From Trichaptum fuscoviolaceum (Eukaryota > Basidiomycota > Agaricomycetes > Hymenochaetales > Trichaptaceae), in assembly GCA_910574455.1 (NCBI GenBank), contig CAJSYZ010000001.1:4819424-4883423 (forward strand): a stretch of DNA of 64,000 nt, read 5' to 3'. Positions 24,636 through 35,708 of the stretch are shown here, piece after piece. The notes below the pieces were generated by a model. It did no database searches and was not told the DNA's origin. It saw only the letters and a program-made list of their open reading frames with translations. The stretch's first letter is position 1; each line of letters begins with the position of its first letter. Made by a program: the position numbers and the translations under genes.

Positions 24636-25480
24636 TCTAGCTACAGACACTTATCCAGAGGAGTGGAGGCGTCGATTTCACCTCAAGAAATGTTACTGTT
24701 GGGATATATCCAGGGACGACACAGCAGGCAGGACCAGTATCAGAGCCAATCTGTCAGTATTCAATGGAGAGCGTTGGCGACCTTTCTAGCCCTCAAACAC
24801 CTACCCTTTGATATGTACGGGCTTTTCAGACTGGCTTTCTTTTCTCTCAAGACTGGTTGGAAGCTTTTGGAAGGCCGCCTCTGGTCTTATGTCTCTGGGA
24901 ATTAAGAGAGCTCATCACTGCCTGCCTTTCTATATAGATTGGAGATGTGCCCGGCTCTCAGTCACTTAGCTCTCCACGATTTCTGCGACCATCCCAAGCG
25001 TATCGCTGTTATCGCCTGTCCGGTCTTCGGAAGTGTTCGTGGAGGGCTCCGGACATGCAATTGTTTGGTAAGGACTTGCTTTCGTTCATGTTATGAGTCT
25101 CAATCGCTTTTTTACGATGGCTTACATCTCTAAAGTCATTTGGAATCACATCGCGCGCATCTCGCGAAGATGTTTGCCCGACTAATAAGGAGGCTGACCT
25201 CGAGGATTGGTCTGTACTTCGGATTTCGAATCTGCTCCCAGGGCTCAGAAAACTGCGAATTCATTATCAGCGCCCAATATCACAAGAGCTTGTATTGCTT
25301 GATCTTGCATCGCTTGTGCGATATCCTGCATGAAGAGCTGTGGAAGACATGATTCGCTCTCGATGGAAGCGTATACCAGGATCTTCCGCGTGTAGTGTCT
25401 CAGCCCGCAATTCAAGGATGCTACGACGGGTAATCATACTACATAGGTATTCAGCAGAAGGATTGGGAAACGCGACAGCA
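24636..25480 (+). pseudogene. F-box/LRR type A, heavily decayed
   Basis: Fragments in several frames align in order with the gene at 29887. They include ALATFLALKHLPFDM, the segment near 25230 reading LLPGLRKLRI in one frame, and a C-terminal piece near 25420 (LRRVIILHRYSAEGLG) matching the last exon region of the next copy. The F-box itself is missing. Multiple stops and frameshifts make it non-functional. It runs directly into the next type A copy, so the two are tandem duplicates. Confidence 0.6.
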
Positions 25481-26345
25481 GATTCTCGATGGGACCGCAA
25501 CAGCTTTACCTTGAATTGGACGAAAGCTTTTGGGAGGTCGCTTCGAGACTCGTATCTCTGGAACTTACGGGCGCGCATCAGTTCCACAGTATGGCGATGT
25601 GTCCGCATCTCAAATACTTGGCTCTCAACTGTTCCTTTCTCCTTCAAAATCTAATCCATTTCATGGACCTATTCCCAGCCCTGGAGTCACTATATCTCGA
25701 TCTTAACGGCCCGAGCTTCATAAAAACGAATGCGGCCGAGATCAGGCCAATGACGTTACCAGCGCTCCTATCTCTGGAAATACGCGTAGAGGAACCGGTG
25801 GCTCACGCAATGATTCGTAATGTTTTCAGATTCTTATAGCTACCAAATCTCCGACGCCTTGTTCTACGATGGCGTACTTCCCAAACTTTCGCACTCAAAA
25901 CTTTTCTTTCGGCATCGCGCCCACCCCTCGAAGAGCTTTCCCTAACTACATCGAAGTACCTTGTATTCAAGAAAGGTCCTATCACCCGGATTCTCAGACT
26001 TCTTCCCGGGCTCAGGAAACTGCGAATTCGACACCAACATGCGATACTGCGGGAGCTTACCTCTCGGAATCTCGAGATGTAGGATCTTTCCCTCTCTTAG
26101 AGGAAGTCACACTTGAGATCAAGGAGAAGCCCCATTCAACCGACGAGTCAACGCAAGCACTGTGGAAAGCAACAGAGGATATGATTAGCTCGCGTTGGAA
26201 GAACACTACGAAAGATAATTTTGGTGGGCATTTTCACGAAGGATTGGGAGACGGAACACCTATATAGTGGCATTAGAGACCTTCAACGAGAAGGCCTAGA
26301 TGTCAGCTTTCGTGAAGTGAAGCGAATTTCTACTATGCTCTGGAA
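25481..26345 (+). pseudogene. F-box/LRR type A, C-terminal two-thirds with stops
   Basis: The frame from 25489 reads LELDESFWEVASRLVSLEL and PALESLYLDLNGPSF, closely matching the 29887 gene. It hits a stop at 25837-25839 (VFRFL*LPNLRRLVLRW) and reads through in the same frame to RPPLEELSL and LLPGLRKLRIR before another stop. The tail (DLQREGLDVSF near 26290) is in another frame. No F-box is present. This is a younger decay than the preceding copy. Confidence 0.75.
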
Positions 26346-26509
26346 GTGAAGTGTATCACATTCCTACTTTTTCTTTTTTTTTCTTTGAGCGAGGAGAATC
26401 GTTTAGAGGTGTAGCAGAAGTGTATTCAAATAATTGGAGTGCCGAGTGCTATCAATTGAGTCGGAGTTAGAACTGAAGCGTTCGGGTCGGCGGCATTCAG
26501 TTACTATGA

Positions 26510-26850
26510 CACAACTTGAACCTTGACCACAGCACGAACTTACACTATCTTACAGTGTGTTCGTCCAAATACTCGTCACGGTTACATAGCAAGCAATAGT
26601 CTCATACTCCGAAATGATAAATGCCTCAGTAAATGTACATTAATTCTTATCAACCCTTTGAAAATGCTGCAAACGCTTCCTAAACAGTCCATATATCTCC
26701 CACTGGGAGCAACGGCGTCGAATGCTCAAAACTTATTTACTCGATTTATGTTTCATGATAGGTGGTTTATTCAACGTGCAAGGAAATAGATATCTACCGG
26801 ACCGTCAGCTAAGTCTGTCGGTCACGGAGGGCTGTTACACTTTCTTGTCC
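26510..26850 (+). pseudogene. 5' fragment of an F-box type C gene
   Basis: About 340 bp align with 31390-31690, the leader and damaged F-box start of the type C pseudogene. Shared blocks include GTCTCATACTC, TCTTATCAAC, and the CAGCTAAGTCTGTCGGTCA stretch followed by GGAGGGCTGT and TTCTTGTCCAC. The coding part is unreadable. Confidence 0.5.
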
Positions 26851-26899
26851 ACAGTAAATAGTCAGCAATAAGCATTGAGTAGAAAGAGAAATGAAAGAA

Positions 26900-28900
26900 A
26901 AAACTGTTCATCCCGTTTTATAAAATCACGTTATAAAGCAAAGAGAAAAACAAATAGCCCGGTAAGATGTATAAGAGAAATCACCACAAGTGATTAAAAC
27001 CCATAGAAAAAATACAACCACACTCTCTTTCAATGCTGAAGTCCGCACAATGTCGAACCACTTCATATCCTGTTTGCCTTGCACCACCTCCTGATTGACT
27101 AACATATACATCACGCAGCACAACCTAGAAGCAGCTGCCATTAGAGCTCTGCAACACCCCGGTATGTCCCCTGGCTGCTCGTCGAGAACAAGCCCTGCGG
27201 CGGACCCTGTGGCTTTTGGTGTGTGCTGTACTGCACCTGGTTATACAGCGTCGGGCCGCTGTACTGGGTATGCAAGGTCTGTGCGGGAGACGTGGAGAAT
27301 GTACTAGTCGTATTCTGTGAAGGGAAAAAGTGTCAATCAGAGGAACTGGAAGCAAGGAAGAAAGGAAAAGAAGATGAAAAGGAAGAGGGCAGAAGTGAAG
27401 GCATACATGAAAGAACTTCTGATGAGTTATGAATCCGCCAGAGAATGTGTACTCACCGGTGTAGGCACGTAAGGTAAGGCGTGATACCGCAGGTCCATTT
27501 TCTCCTGCGACACAGGGCTTACACTGCTACTCGTAGCGCCCCTCTTGTGATTCTTCGAGCGCTTAATGAAAAGGAACGCAATCAGGGCAATCATAGCAAG
27601 GCCAACAACACCACCAACGACACCGCCCACGATTGCGCCAACATTGCTCGACGATGTCTTTGACGCGGGCGCAGCAGAAGAGGTCGCCTGTTCCCCGCTT
27701 GAGGAGGTGGATGATCCGGACGAACGTGTTTGCGTGGTCGGGACATGCGTCGCGGTCGACTCAGGGAGGTTAGTTTCGCCGAGCGCTACTTGCGGATCGA
27801 AGGTGCCATTCGGCGTGTTCGCCCATGCAGTGTCAAAGGCCCATCCAGGAATGGCAGTGTCTACTGGGATGTCTTGAGGGAAGTAACCAACGGAGACGTT
27901 CGAGCAGTTCGAACTCCAGCTGTGCCAGGAGATAGGTGTCGAGTTCTGACATGCGGTACATCCTCCCATCATCGAGTAAAAGACAGTGCTGCACTGACAC
28001 GGGTCCCCCGGATTAGGAGCAGGGTAGTAATCACCTTGAGGGAGGTCGACGACACTAAAAGCTTGGTGTAGTAAGGCACACGTGATTAGTAACTCATTAA
28101 GGTTTAGATATGTAGGCTACTTACTACCACGATAGCAAACACCTCCAAGATAAGCAGCGACGAGACACGGAGTCTGGCCTTTGGAATTATCGAGCTTAAT
28201 AGAAAGCCACTCGTTAGTACGATGCAGTCTTTGCAGGCGAAGGGCAAAAATGAGCTCACGCCTTGAAATAATACGCAGGTTGCGTTTGACGTTATCTGCG
28301 CGTTTGTCAAACGCTGGACAGCAAAGGCAAATGCTACGACCGAGAGATACCGTTTCGTGTCCAGCATTTTCAAGAGACGGGGAACGGAGCTGGCAATAGT
28401 GGTGCGGATGAGGGAGAAGACGATGCGGGGCGGAGAACATTTAACATATCATTTTATTCGATTGCAGGTGAGCGCTTGCTCGCCCAAAGGCTGTGTAATC
28501 TGCACTGTCGCTTTTGGTGAAGGTACGTCTTTCAGCCAATTAAACCCTTCTCGGTCACTTGCCAATATTTCCAGTATCCCGTCCTCACTTTTCATTATCG
28601 CAAAGACGCTTTACTAGACTGTACACTGTGTTTGCATGTGGTTGGCGGACGGTACGTGACTGGGACATTGCCAAGTAGAGCCTAGAATCCACACAATGCT
28701 GTTCCAAACTTGATTGTGGCGTCGAGGCGGTACGCCCACAGAGCTATCGAGATTGATCTCTTGAAGAAGAGACGCGCACTATGTACATGCATGGATAAGC
28801 TTGCTCGGCCATGCCCTCCGAACTAACGAGATCCTTCAGGATCCCGGATCACAAGTTGATTGAGCACATATTTGGGGACTCACCAAAATTGCTCAGCTGA
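26900..28900. repeat. Segmental duplication, copy 1 (Cys-rich membrane gene)
   Basis: Gene, 3' flank and promoter are alignable with 55470-57600. Shared flank marks include the 3' region (TTCATCCCGTTTT / TTCGTCCCGTTTT and AAAGTCCGCA) and upstream GGTGAGCGCTTG and CTGCCGCTTTTGG-like blocks. The match fades near 28800. Confidence 0.55.
27141..28367 (-). CDS. Cys-rich single-pass membrane protein, paralog 1
   Basis: The start at 28367 gives a signal peptide (MLDTKRYLSVVAFAFAVQRL, then TNAQITSNATC). Spliced exons read GQTPCLVAAYLGGVC, then a Cys-rich ectodomain (CQCSTVFYSMMGGCTACQ) and a Ser/Thr-rich stalk. A Gly-Val-rich transmembrane helix is followed by FIKRSKNHKRG and a proline/tyrosine tail ending YRGVAEL at 27141. 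Compared with its paralog at 55727, the exon after VPYVPTP is shifted in frame, so the splice pattern at about 27340-27460 is uncertain; one reading uses two introns with KFFH between them. The ectodomain type is common in basidiomycetes but has no known function. Confidence 0.75.
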
Positions 28901-29699
28901 GGTCTGAAATGGTTGCGGCCTTCGGTATACATTTCACAGATTTTGTCAGAAGTGAGGATTCCACAGAAATAGACGATAGCCACGAGCAGACAACGAGACG
29001 ATCTACGTCTCGTTCTTCCGGAACCGTCACTCGGGGCAGTCCAGAGCTACCGACAATAGTCAGAAAGGCCAAATGCGAGGAAGAAGAGTGCTGCAGCTCA
29101 GACTCACATGACGGGCGAACAAAGACACTCTGGTGCCACGCCGAATAATCTAAGTCTCCCCTAACCTCCCTCGCGCTAACAGCTTCAACGCTTTAGACAA
29201 CACGCTTCGATGGCTGTACATCACCAGAATCCGACCATATCAATACAGAGAGGAGAGACTCACAGATGATCATAGAATTGAAGACCTGGTTTTCCATCAT
29301 GTTCCTATCAGCCGTTGAAACTGATGCAAAGGATGGAGTCAGTCACAGCTTTCGATGACCTCCTCTGCTTAGCCCATCCCTTCCTTTTCGCCTTGTTTAC
29401 AAAGACTTTGAAGTCTAAGGTGACGTATCCATATCTTCTGAAGTGGACACAGATGGTCCTGGCGTTGAATCTGAAGCAGCTAGGAAATGAGCATTGTCTG
29501 CCAATGGTCATCCACGCGAAACGGATGGAGGTCTGCTGGTGACTCGTTCGCCAGATGAACCAAGGTCGCCTGCACGAGATGAAATGAAAATTAATTCCAG
29601 AGCGCGGAGGTGGCCTGCGTTGGTGTCAACACGAACGATGTGGGATGCAGTCTATGTACCGTGTCGTTGTACGATGCAAACGTTGACTGAGATTATAGG
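28901..29699. other. No supported gene
   Basis: Short open frames at 28909-29148 and 29315-29542 show no family features and no splicing partner that improves them. The right part may be residual DUF202 sequence too decayed to read. Confidence 0.4.
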
Positions 29700-29886
29700 T
29701 TGAATCCGTCCATCGGGCTCGTTCTTGACACCACATTCGTCTGCGCAGGAAGTGGGAGAGTCGAGTAGCTTTTCCTACATGTTGTATTAGATGAGTTTCA
29801 AGATAGTCGTGGACGTCGTGGGTTAGCTTGTAACGCGGCACGTCGGAGCTGTTCAACCTCTTCTTCATCTTTAACCATCAACTCAA
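29700..29886 (-). pseudogene. Trace of a DUF202 gene 5' end
   Basis: On the minus strand, ACGACGTCCACGAC followed by ACTCATCTAATAC matches the leader and start of the intact DUF202 gene (ACGACGTCCACGACC..., ACTCATCTGATAG). It lies head-to-head with the F-box gene at 29887, in the same arrangement as at 1-1085 and 24.3 kb. Downstream homology is faint. Confidence 0.4.
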
Positions 29887-31134
29887 ATGACCTCTACTCC
29901 GCCTTTTCAGAACTTGATTGAAGATGTTCTGTCGGGCATATTCCTGGACTGTCTGCCGAAAGATGACTTTGCTCAACTGCGACGAAGGGAGGTGCCGTTG
30001 AACGTCAGTCATGTTTGTCGACATTGGCGCCATGTTTCGCTCTCGACACTTCGACTATGGGCAAGCTTAAGTTATCGTGGCTCATACGAGCGTGCATGCC
30101 CTGCGCTAAGGTCTTTTCTCCAGAGGAGTCGAGACATCGGATTTCACTTTAAAATTGACGTTGTGGGCGGCGAGCATGTCGATATCGGACAATATGTCTC
30201 GGCTGATCCGTTCCCTTCTTCCTCCGCGACCGAAATCCTTCGCGAACTATCACCTCATTACGAGCGGATAAAGGGCATAACACTTCGAATTCCGCTAACA
30301 ATGGTGTCTTCGATGAAGTATGTGCTCGAAGAGTTCCCAGCGCTCGAACATCTATCCTTCCAGGTCTTTGAAGTTTTCTTCTATCCGAACAATCCCTACA
30401 AAGAAATTGATAAAAGATTTTGGAATATCATCCCCAATCTTGTATCTCTAGAGATCAAGGGTGCACACTATCTCAGACTTGATCCAGGCCGTTGGGTGAT
30501 GTGCTCCAATCTCAAACACTTAGCTCTCAGCGTGTTCTGTGTCCTTCGAGAACTTATTCATATCATAGACTTGTGTCCAGCGCTAGAGTCCCTATACCTC
30601 GACCTCAGTGGCCCGAGCTTCACAAAATCGAATACGGCCGACGTCCGACCAATGACTTTACCGTCTATCCGCACTCTGGAAATGCGCGCAGAGGAACCTG
30701 TGGCTCACGCAATGATTCGTGACGTTTTCAAATTCTTTCAACTACCAAATCTCCGACATCTTGTTCTACAATGGCGTACGTCTCAAGAGTTCACACTCGA
30801 GACTTTTATTTTGACATCGCGCCCACCCCTCGAGGAACTTTCCCTTAGTACAATGGACGACATTGACTTTAAGGAAGGGCCTATCATCCGGGTTCTCCAA
30901 CTTCTTCCCGGACTCAGGAGATTGCGAATCCGACTTCAGCATGCGATACTGCAGGAGCTTACACTTACGGACATCGGGGATGGTGGCTCCTGTCCTTTGC
31001 TGGAGGAAGTCACGCTTGAAATTAAGGGGAAGGACGAGCCAACCGATGAATCCGTACAAGCATGGAAAGCAGCAGACGCTCTCGTTGGAAGCCGACGAAT
31101 AGTGAAGGCCGAGGATCTACTGCGTGTTGCGTGA
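29887..31134 (+). CDS. F-box/LRR type A with frameshifted C-terminus
   Basis: This single-exon frame of 415 residues begins MTSTPPFQNLIEDVLSGIF. The F-box-like region continues through CLPKDDFAQLRRREVPLNVS and HVCRHWRHVSLSTLRLW. Irregular leucine-rich repeats follow (NLKHLALSVF, PALESLYLDLSG, LPNLRHLVLQW, RPPLEELSLST, LLPGLRRLRIRL). It would bind SKP1 through the F-box and a target through the repeats. Near 31076 about 10 nt are missing relative to the sister copies (AGAGGATATGATT present there). The frame therefore shifts and stops at 31134, whereas the original tail (RTLRKIFVPDIYQ, then DLQREGLDVNF) continues in another frame to 31307. The shortened protein may still be made. Confidence 0.8.
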   Translation: MTSTPPFQNLIEDVLSGIFLDCLPKDDFAQLRRREVPLNVSHVCRHWRHVSLSTLRLWASLSYRGSYERACPALRSFLQRSRDIGFHFKIDVVGGEHVDIGQYVSADPFPSSSATEILRELSPHYERIKGITLRIPLTMVSSMKYVLEEFPALEHLSFQVFEVFFYPNNPYKEIDKRFWNIIPNLVSLEIKGAHYLRLDPGRWVMCSNLKHLALSVFCVLRELIHIIDLCPALESLYLDLSGPSFTKSNTADVRPMTLPSIRTLEMRAEEPVAHAMIRDVFKFFQLPNLRHLVLQWRTSQEFTLETFILTSRPPLEELSLSTMDDIDFKEGPIIRVLQLLPGLRRLRIRLQHAILQELTLTDIGDGGSCPLLEEVTLEIKGKDEPTDESVQAWKAADALVGSRRIVKAEDLLRVA

Positions 31135-31554
31135 CAACGCGTAATGGAAGGACACTACGAAAAATATTCGTGCCGGACATTTATCAGTGTGTTTGGCAGA
31201 CGGGACATCTGTTTAGTGGCATTAAAGACCTTCAACGAGAAGGTCTAGATGTTAACTTCAGTGCGGAACTCATGGTGCCATACCAGGAAGTGGCGGAAAA
31301 TGAATAGTAGTTTCCGAGCCTGACTCATCCAAGTCGGCATAAAAGGGCGCATATCATGAATTCATGATGATAACACAACTTCTTTAACGACCATCACGAC
31401 ACGAACTTGCAGTCAATCCGTTTAGCTCCCCGGATACTCGTTAGACAAGTAGTCTCATACTCTGCAGTGACAAATATCTCAATAAACACATAGTTTCTCT
31501 TATCAACACGATGCTGCCAACGCTTGCCCAACAGTCCAGACATATCTCAGCATC

Positions 31555-32847
31555 GGCAACAATGGCACAGAACTTGATCTCGGATGTCTTGGTGGAGATA
31601 TTCATGTACAAGGAAGTAGTGATCGACGGAACTTCAGCTAAGTCTGTCAGTCATGGAGGGCTGTCGCGCTTTCTTGTCCACGCTTATGGTCCAGACTTCA
31701 CATACAGCTCGCAGACGAAGGTCTAAATTACCGAATACTGATATCCGACATAGAATGCTGGCTTCTGAGAAGCGGTGATGCCAATATCTCAGTGAAGGTC
31801 GAATGGGCGCGTAAACGAGTTGCTCTTCTGGAACGACAATTGGATGTCGTCCTGGCCGAATTCGCTCAATGTTCGGAGCACATTGAAAGTATCGCTTTTA
31901 TGCTCCCCGAAACATCCTGCAGCGTCGCACTTTCATTAGTGGAAATATGTCAGCGCAAGCTACACTCCCTATCTCTACTTTTATACGGGCAAACATATCA
32001 TACATGTTTTCCAAACACCTTGGCACTTTGCACCGTCCTGTCCCAACTGAAAGCACTAGAGATCGAAGGAGTTTGGCTATCAACGCTCGATGCGGTTGAG
32101 AGATTCCCATCTCTTACGAAGCTAAACCTCAGAGCAGATCAACATCCAAAGTCATTCGCCAGGTTTTTGGAGAAATGCCCTTTTGTTGAGGAGCTACGCT
32201 GCGAAGTATATAGCGACCTTCAACAGTCAGTTTCTGTCCAACCAATGCATTCTTCATCGATCAGAACTCTCTCTTCAATCCGTCTTCTCGATATTCGTAC
32301 CACGGGAAGATTCTCAGGTAGCATTTATGATTTCAATGATAGCCTTCGTATGCCACATCTTCATCGACTGGACATAGACTATGGACACCCAAAGGATTGC
32401 GACTTCCGCGAGGACTGGCCAGAACTCGTCCGCTTTTTGCAAGCCTCCTCGCCGCCCTTGGAATCACTATACCTTTATAATTGCGCTTTTTCTGCGAGAG
32501 CCATTACGGCCTGCCTTCGATTACTTCCGGGACTTAAGAGTCTGCGCTGTCGTGTTTCGAAGCAAGTAGCGAAGGTGCTCAACACTGGCCGTATCGCAGG
32601 GCAGCCAGAGCTGTGCCCTGAACTCCAACGCATGGTTCTAGATATACCCATCTTGGCCAGCGCCGATGTGGAAACCCTGGCTACTGTATTGGAAGAGGTG
32701 TTGTGTTCACGGTGTCTTTCGACGACTGGACCTTCCACTTGCAGGAGACCTGGCCTTCGTCGTCTTGACCTGCCAAACGAGTTCTTACTCAGGACAAAAT
32801 TCACTGAGAGATTCCGAGTCAGCGACTGCGTGTTCTCTGGGCCTTAG
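31555..32847 (+). pseudogene. F-box/LRR type C, F-box destroyed
   Basis: Compared with the intact gene at 35709, the start (MAQNLISDVLVEIFM) is followed by a deletion and frame change, and a stop sits just before VCQSWRAVALSCPRLWS. From there one frame is open to 32847 (WARKRVALLERQLDVVLAEF, LSQLKALEIEGVW, LPGLKSLRCRVSKQVAKVL). A protein from the ATG at 31792 would hold 351 residues of leucine-rich sequence without an F-box. It is followed at 33281 by a type B2 gene, as is the intact type C gene. Confidence 0.7.
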
Positions 32848-33280
32848 CATTGGAATATCTTGTCCAGGCGAAGAAGCATATTAATTGTAAATGGCAAGTT
32901 GTGCGTAAACACTTTGGGTCATGGTCCTGCAAATCCTTTTTTTTTTGATGCTGGATTGCGAGGTAGTAGGCGGACCAGCTTACCATCCAGTTCTTATACT
33001 TCAAGCGGAAACAATTGGATCGTGGAAATTGCCTCCCGAAGAGCAATCATGATGGCACTGACCCTGGCTTCAAGTTAAAGTTGAAAAGGGTGGGCTCAGG
33101 GTCGCTGTAAGGTCCTTCAGCGCGTCGAGGGCGTTTCACGTCTCGCTTGGACACCACCGCGCTGGCCCCGAACGCTACTCAATTGCACAGCCTGCAGTGA
33201 GGATATAACGCGATTGTTTTGGTGTGTAACCCCGTTTTCAGATCTTTTGTTTTGTGACTTACTGGCCTTAGGTCGATGAA

Positions 33281-34978
33281 ATGTTGCAAGATGCAAGCGT
33301 CGAGTCAGTTGACATGATGGCCGTGGCGGGTTTGATTGTAGCCCCTAGCATATACCCGCTATCATCTCCCTTATCACGAGCACTCATAATTTCCGAACTG
33401 CTCCGCACGATCTTCCTGTTCTGCGTGGCCGACGATGGAGAGGGACCCAGGTTCACCGATCCGCACCTTTGGTCTCTCAATCTCAGCAAGCGTTCGAGGC
33501 GTAGATACCCTCTCATCTCGGAGAAGGAGGCGCCATTGCTTCTAGCTCATGTCTGTCGAAGCTGGCGCATGACAGCCCTCGATACTCCCCAGCTATGGGC
33601 ATGTCTGCATGTTCATCTTCCCGAATACATCACCACGGAGCCGTGGTTTTCTTCGGCCGAGGCCTGCTCTTCGCTTGTCGAACGCCGGCTGTCCGCCTTT
33701 AGATTCTGGCTGAAGATGTCACGGAATTGGCCTATTTCCATTTACTTCACGGTTGGATTAAAAGTTGAATATGGAAGCGAAACATGGAAGGGTCGTTGGA
33801 ACGAATCCCGTTTGCTTCCTTCAGAAAAACCTGTTGCCACTGACTTTGCTCAAGAACTCTTGAAACACTCGCATCGTTGGGAAAATGTATTCCTATCTCT
33901 TCCAAGGGTTGACCTACTCCCGTTCTACGACAGCTTGAACCGAAGCTTCCCTCTGTTGAAATATCTCGAACTTGACAATTCCAATGTCATGGAGAGGAGA
34001 GAGATAGGGGCGAACCGAGACTATTCCATTTACTCAACTCCTCGAATGAAGGGAATGGCCTTATGTGGCGATTCCTCCAACGACTTCGTGCTCATTCCCG
34101 ATGGACTTCCTCCTACGATACGAGCCGTGGAACTAGCAAACATGATGATACGACTTACCCAAAATTTGAACGGGCATCAGCTTACAGAGCTTGTGTTGTT
34201 CGATGTTCCTCTCAGCGATACCAACTTTGCCAGGTTTCCTTCCGTTTTCCCGCTCCTCGAGGAGCTGACACTGAATCATTGTATATGCACACGAGTAGGG
34301 CAGGGCAACGTCATCACTGTCGAAAACCGCGTCGTGCTGGAAAAACTCTCTAGCCTCAAGGTATATCTGCCCTACATGGACGACTGTTCGCCATTGCATT
34401 GGATTGTCGCACCTGTATTGCGACATCTAACCATCGACAGAAGGAGTACCCTGACTCGGAGACGAAACGCAGAGCACGGATCCAGCAGATACGAAAACGG
34501 AATCATCCTCTTTCTCGCACAGTCTGGGGCATTCATAAGGACCTTTTCATACACAAGATCCGCGCGGAAGAGCAATATAATAAATATAATTTTGAATGCG
34601 ATGCCTAGCCTGGTAAAGCTCAGATATGAAGGTATTGCGCTTCCCTCGGCTACTATAGAGGACCTCAGTAACCCAGCGTATTGCCCGCGCCTGAAGTCGA
34701 TACACAACGAAGGCCATTTACCGAAAGGCAATGGTTTTGCCTCGCTATACCGCCCTAACGTCGATGCTTTCTCGAAGCTGATAGAAAGGCGTTGTCTCAG
34801 TCGCAGGGATGCTGATATCGCAGGTGGAAGATGTGTCGATTCACATATCAGGGAGCTTGCGTTTCCTCTACACGAGGCTCAAGAAAAACTGCTTCGCGCT
34901 ACCCGGGCATTCGAAGAAGCGGAGGTGCGCTGGTCAAACACCCATAGATGCGGTAAGACATGTCCAGGCTTTCAATAA
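33281..34978 (+). CDS. F-box-like/LRR protein, type B2
   Basis: A single open frame of 565 residues. The F-box-like region reads ALIISELLRTIFLFCVADDG, then KEAPLLLAHVCRSWRMTALD and TPQLWACLHV, with the usual insertion between the two halves. Downstream are degenerate leucine-rich segments (FPLLKYLELDNS, GHQLTELVLFDVPL, VFPLLEELTLNHC, PSLVKLRYEGIALP). It is the paralog of the gene at 37527, and each follows a type C member. No frame damage is seen. Predicted SCF substrate receptor; target unknown. Confidence 0.82.
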   Translation: MLQDASVESVDMMAVAGLIVAPSIYPLSSPLSRALIISELLRTIFLFCVADDGEGPRFTDPHLWSLNLSKRSRRRYPLISEKEAPLLLAHVCRSWRMTALDTPQLWACLHVHLPEYITTEPWFSSAEACSSLVERRLSAFRFWLKMSRNWPISIYFTVGLKVEYGSETWKGRWNESRLLPSEKPVATDFAQELLKHSHRWENVFLSLPRVDLLPFYDSLNRSFPLLKYLELDNSNVMERREIGANRDYSIYSTPRMKGMALCGDSSNDFVLIPDGLPPTIRAVELANMMIRLTQNLNGHQLTELVLFDVPLSDTNFARFPSVFPLLEELTLNHCICTRVGQGNVITVENRVVLEKLSSLKVYLPYMDDCSPLHWIVAPVLRHLTIDRRSTLTRRRNAEHGSSRYENGIILFLAQSGAFIRTFSYTRSARKSNIINIILNAMPSLVKLRYEGIALPSATIEDLSNPAYCPRLKSIHNEGHLPKGNGFASLYRPNVDAFSKLIERRCLSRRDADIAGGRCVDSHIRELAFPLHEAQEKLLRATRAFEEAEVRWSNTHRCGKTCPGFQ

Positions 34979-35708
34979 GAGAATGTGTTTTCGACCGTCC
35001 TGTTCGTACTATGCATTTAACCAAGTATAGATAACGACATAATCTACTACATCCCCGTTCTCACTATCAGGCCAAGGGAATAAATTGTACCAGTGAGTAA
35101 GTATTGAGAAGAATGTGCGCTTTGTCTCTCTTAAGGTTCATCGGAAATGCCGAGATGCCGACTAATACTAAGGAGATGCGAAGGTTAAAAAAGTTATCTA
35201 CATGTACCTTGTGCCACTAACTACCATCACCTTCGATCCCGCCTATGCTAGTGGAAGACTTCAATATCAGTTTTTCGCAAGTTGTCATAAATCACTGGAT
35301 AATGCATCGAACTTGAAGGTCTAATTAAAACACAACTTCTTTCATCAGACTCTCGATATCGTGCAACGCTTCCGATAATGCAGACGTCTTTCGATGTCGC
35401 CCTCGAAAGCGCAGAACTTGAAAAACGTATCTTTCTGGATACTTCCCTCACAGGATGGCTCCATTAAAATATGACAAGCGTACTTTCCTAGCGGAACGAA
35501 AGTGATGTTGACCAATCGTGACTCCTACTAGCGGAACTTGGTGGCACAGTGGCACGACACGCACCCGATCATATTTCTTGCTCGTCTATTCCCCACCATC
35601 ATCACCTCTGCTTCTTTGCGCATCCACTAGGTCTTTCAGGTGAGAATCCAAATACCTACTCCTGCAGTATAGGAAGAACTTACAGACGCTCGTCAGCCTC
35701 TCCGAACT
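34979..35708. other. Intergenic region between duplicated F-box pairs
   Basis: No gene is supported. It separates the first type C/B2 pair from the second and should hold the promoter of the gene at 35709. Confidence 0.45.

Noticed and set aside
28909..29148. Plus-strand 79-codon frame rich in Ser/Thr/Arg/Glu
   Set aside because: Low complexity and no homology to any neighbour; not enough to call a gene.
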